21,372 bases of DNA, from the NCBI GenBank assembly GCA_964556075.1, contig CAZKUV010000007.1:1-21372 (forward strand). Reading direction: 5' to 3'. Under the pieces are notes generated by a model. The model was given only the letters and a program-made list of their open reading frames with translations, did no database searches and had not been told where the DNA came from. Made by a program: the position numbers and the translations under genes. Position 1 is the first letter of the stretch, and each line of letters begins with the position of its first letter. This stretch comes from JAUIHN01 sp964556075 (lineage in GTDB: Bacteria; Patescibacteriota; Saccharimonadia; Saccharimonadales; Saccharimonadaceae). This document shows, in pieces, positions 21,318 to 21,372 of the stretch.

Positions 21318-21372
21318 AGATGAATACATGATAGCGCAAAACAGATGATTCTGGAATGTTAAACGTTTTTAT

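Noticed and set aside
1..21372. CRISPR arrays, insertion sequences, phage genes or rRNA
   Set aside because: No spaced direct repeats, terminal inverted repeats with transposase, integrase or structural phage genes were seen; every substantial ORF fits a core or small hypothetical gene.

Overview
The window looks like chromosomal DNA of a Patescibacteria/CPR bacterium, most likely a Saccharibacteria (TM7) relative. Evidence for this: short densely packed genes; many start codons lying only 6-9 bases after a -10 box, which implies leaderless mRNAs; short type IV pilin-like genes; a minimal gene set; and TGA used as an ordinary stop (dnaG, orn, pyrG), which argues against the recoded Gracilibacteria/Absconditabacteria. 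The taxonomic call is inference from gene content and style, with no database search behind it. I see no prophage, insertion sequence, CRISPR array or rRNA.

Layout. 1-156: the first 52 codons of polA (minus), divergent from a P-loop kinase (200-769, plus) that converges on a diacylglycerol-kinase-like gene (776-1705, minus). 1854-2309: a pilin-like gene that lacks the prepilin-peptidase motif. 2505-5217: an overlapping dnaG-rpoD operon with a clear terminator. 5309-5932: an unknown single-pass membrane protein. 5946-7285: an mscL-orn-yjbR-like operon. 7406-9001: an amylo-1,6-glucosidase-like hydrolase, ending one base from argS (9003-10655). 10726-11376: pgl. 11403-11921: a canonical type IV pilin. 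11935-13512: pyrG. 13591-14877: zwf.

15012-19284 is a ribonucleotide reductase locus: nrdA, nrdB, a PNPOx-like flavoprotein gene, and a 57-codon gene not previously obvious. It is followed by a regulatory zone (19285-19560), an uncertain ORF, a 43-residue membrane peptide gene, an unknown secreted protein, and tRNA-Ser(GGA).

The most exciting observation is the RNR locus. NrdA (800 aa) has the catalytic cysteines C229, C443 and C458 but ends in a basic cysteine-free tail. Class I alpha subunits normally end with a mobile CxxC tail that re-reduces the active site. The 57-aa protein encoded at 15012-15185 ends in exactly such a tail (TMCDGCQ). Its promoter carries a pair of NrdR-box-like operators placed much as in the nrdA promoter. 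I propose that the reductive tail of this RNR has been detached and is supplied in trans by a co-regulated mini-protein. NrdB is also of the radical-tyrosine-less (Phe116, Glu78) class Ic type.

On metabolism, zwf and pgl supply the first two steps of the oxidative pentose phosphate pathway (NADPH, and carbon towards ribose). RNR, CTP synthase and oligoribonuclease handle nucleotides, and DnaG, PolA and sigma-70 cover replication and transcription. The window therefore reads as core genome with several lineage-specific oddities.
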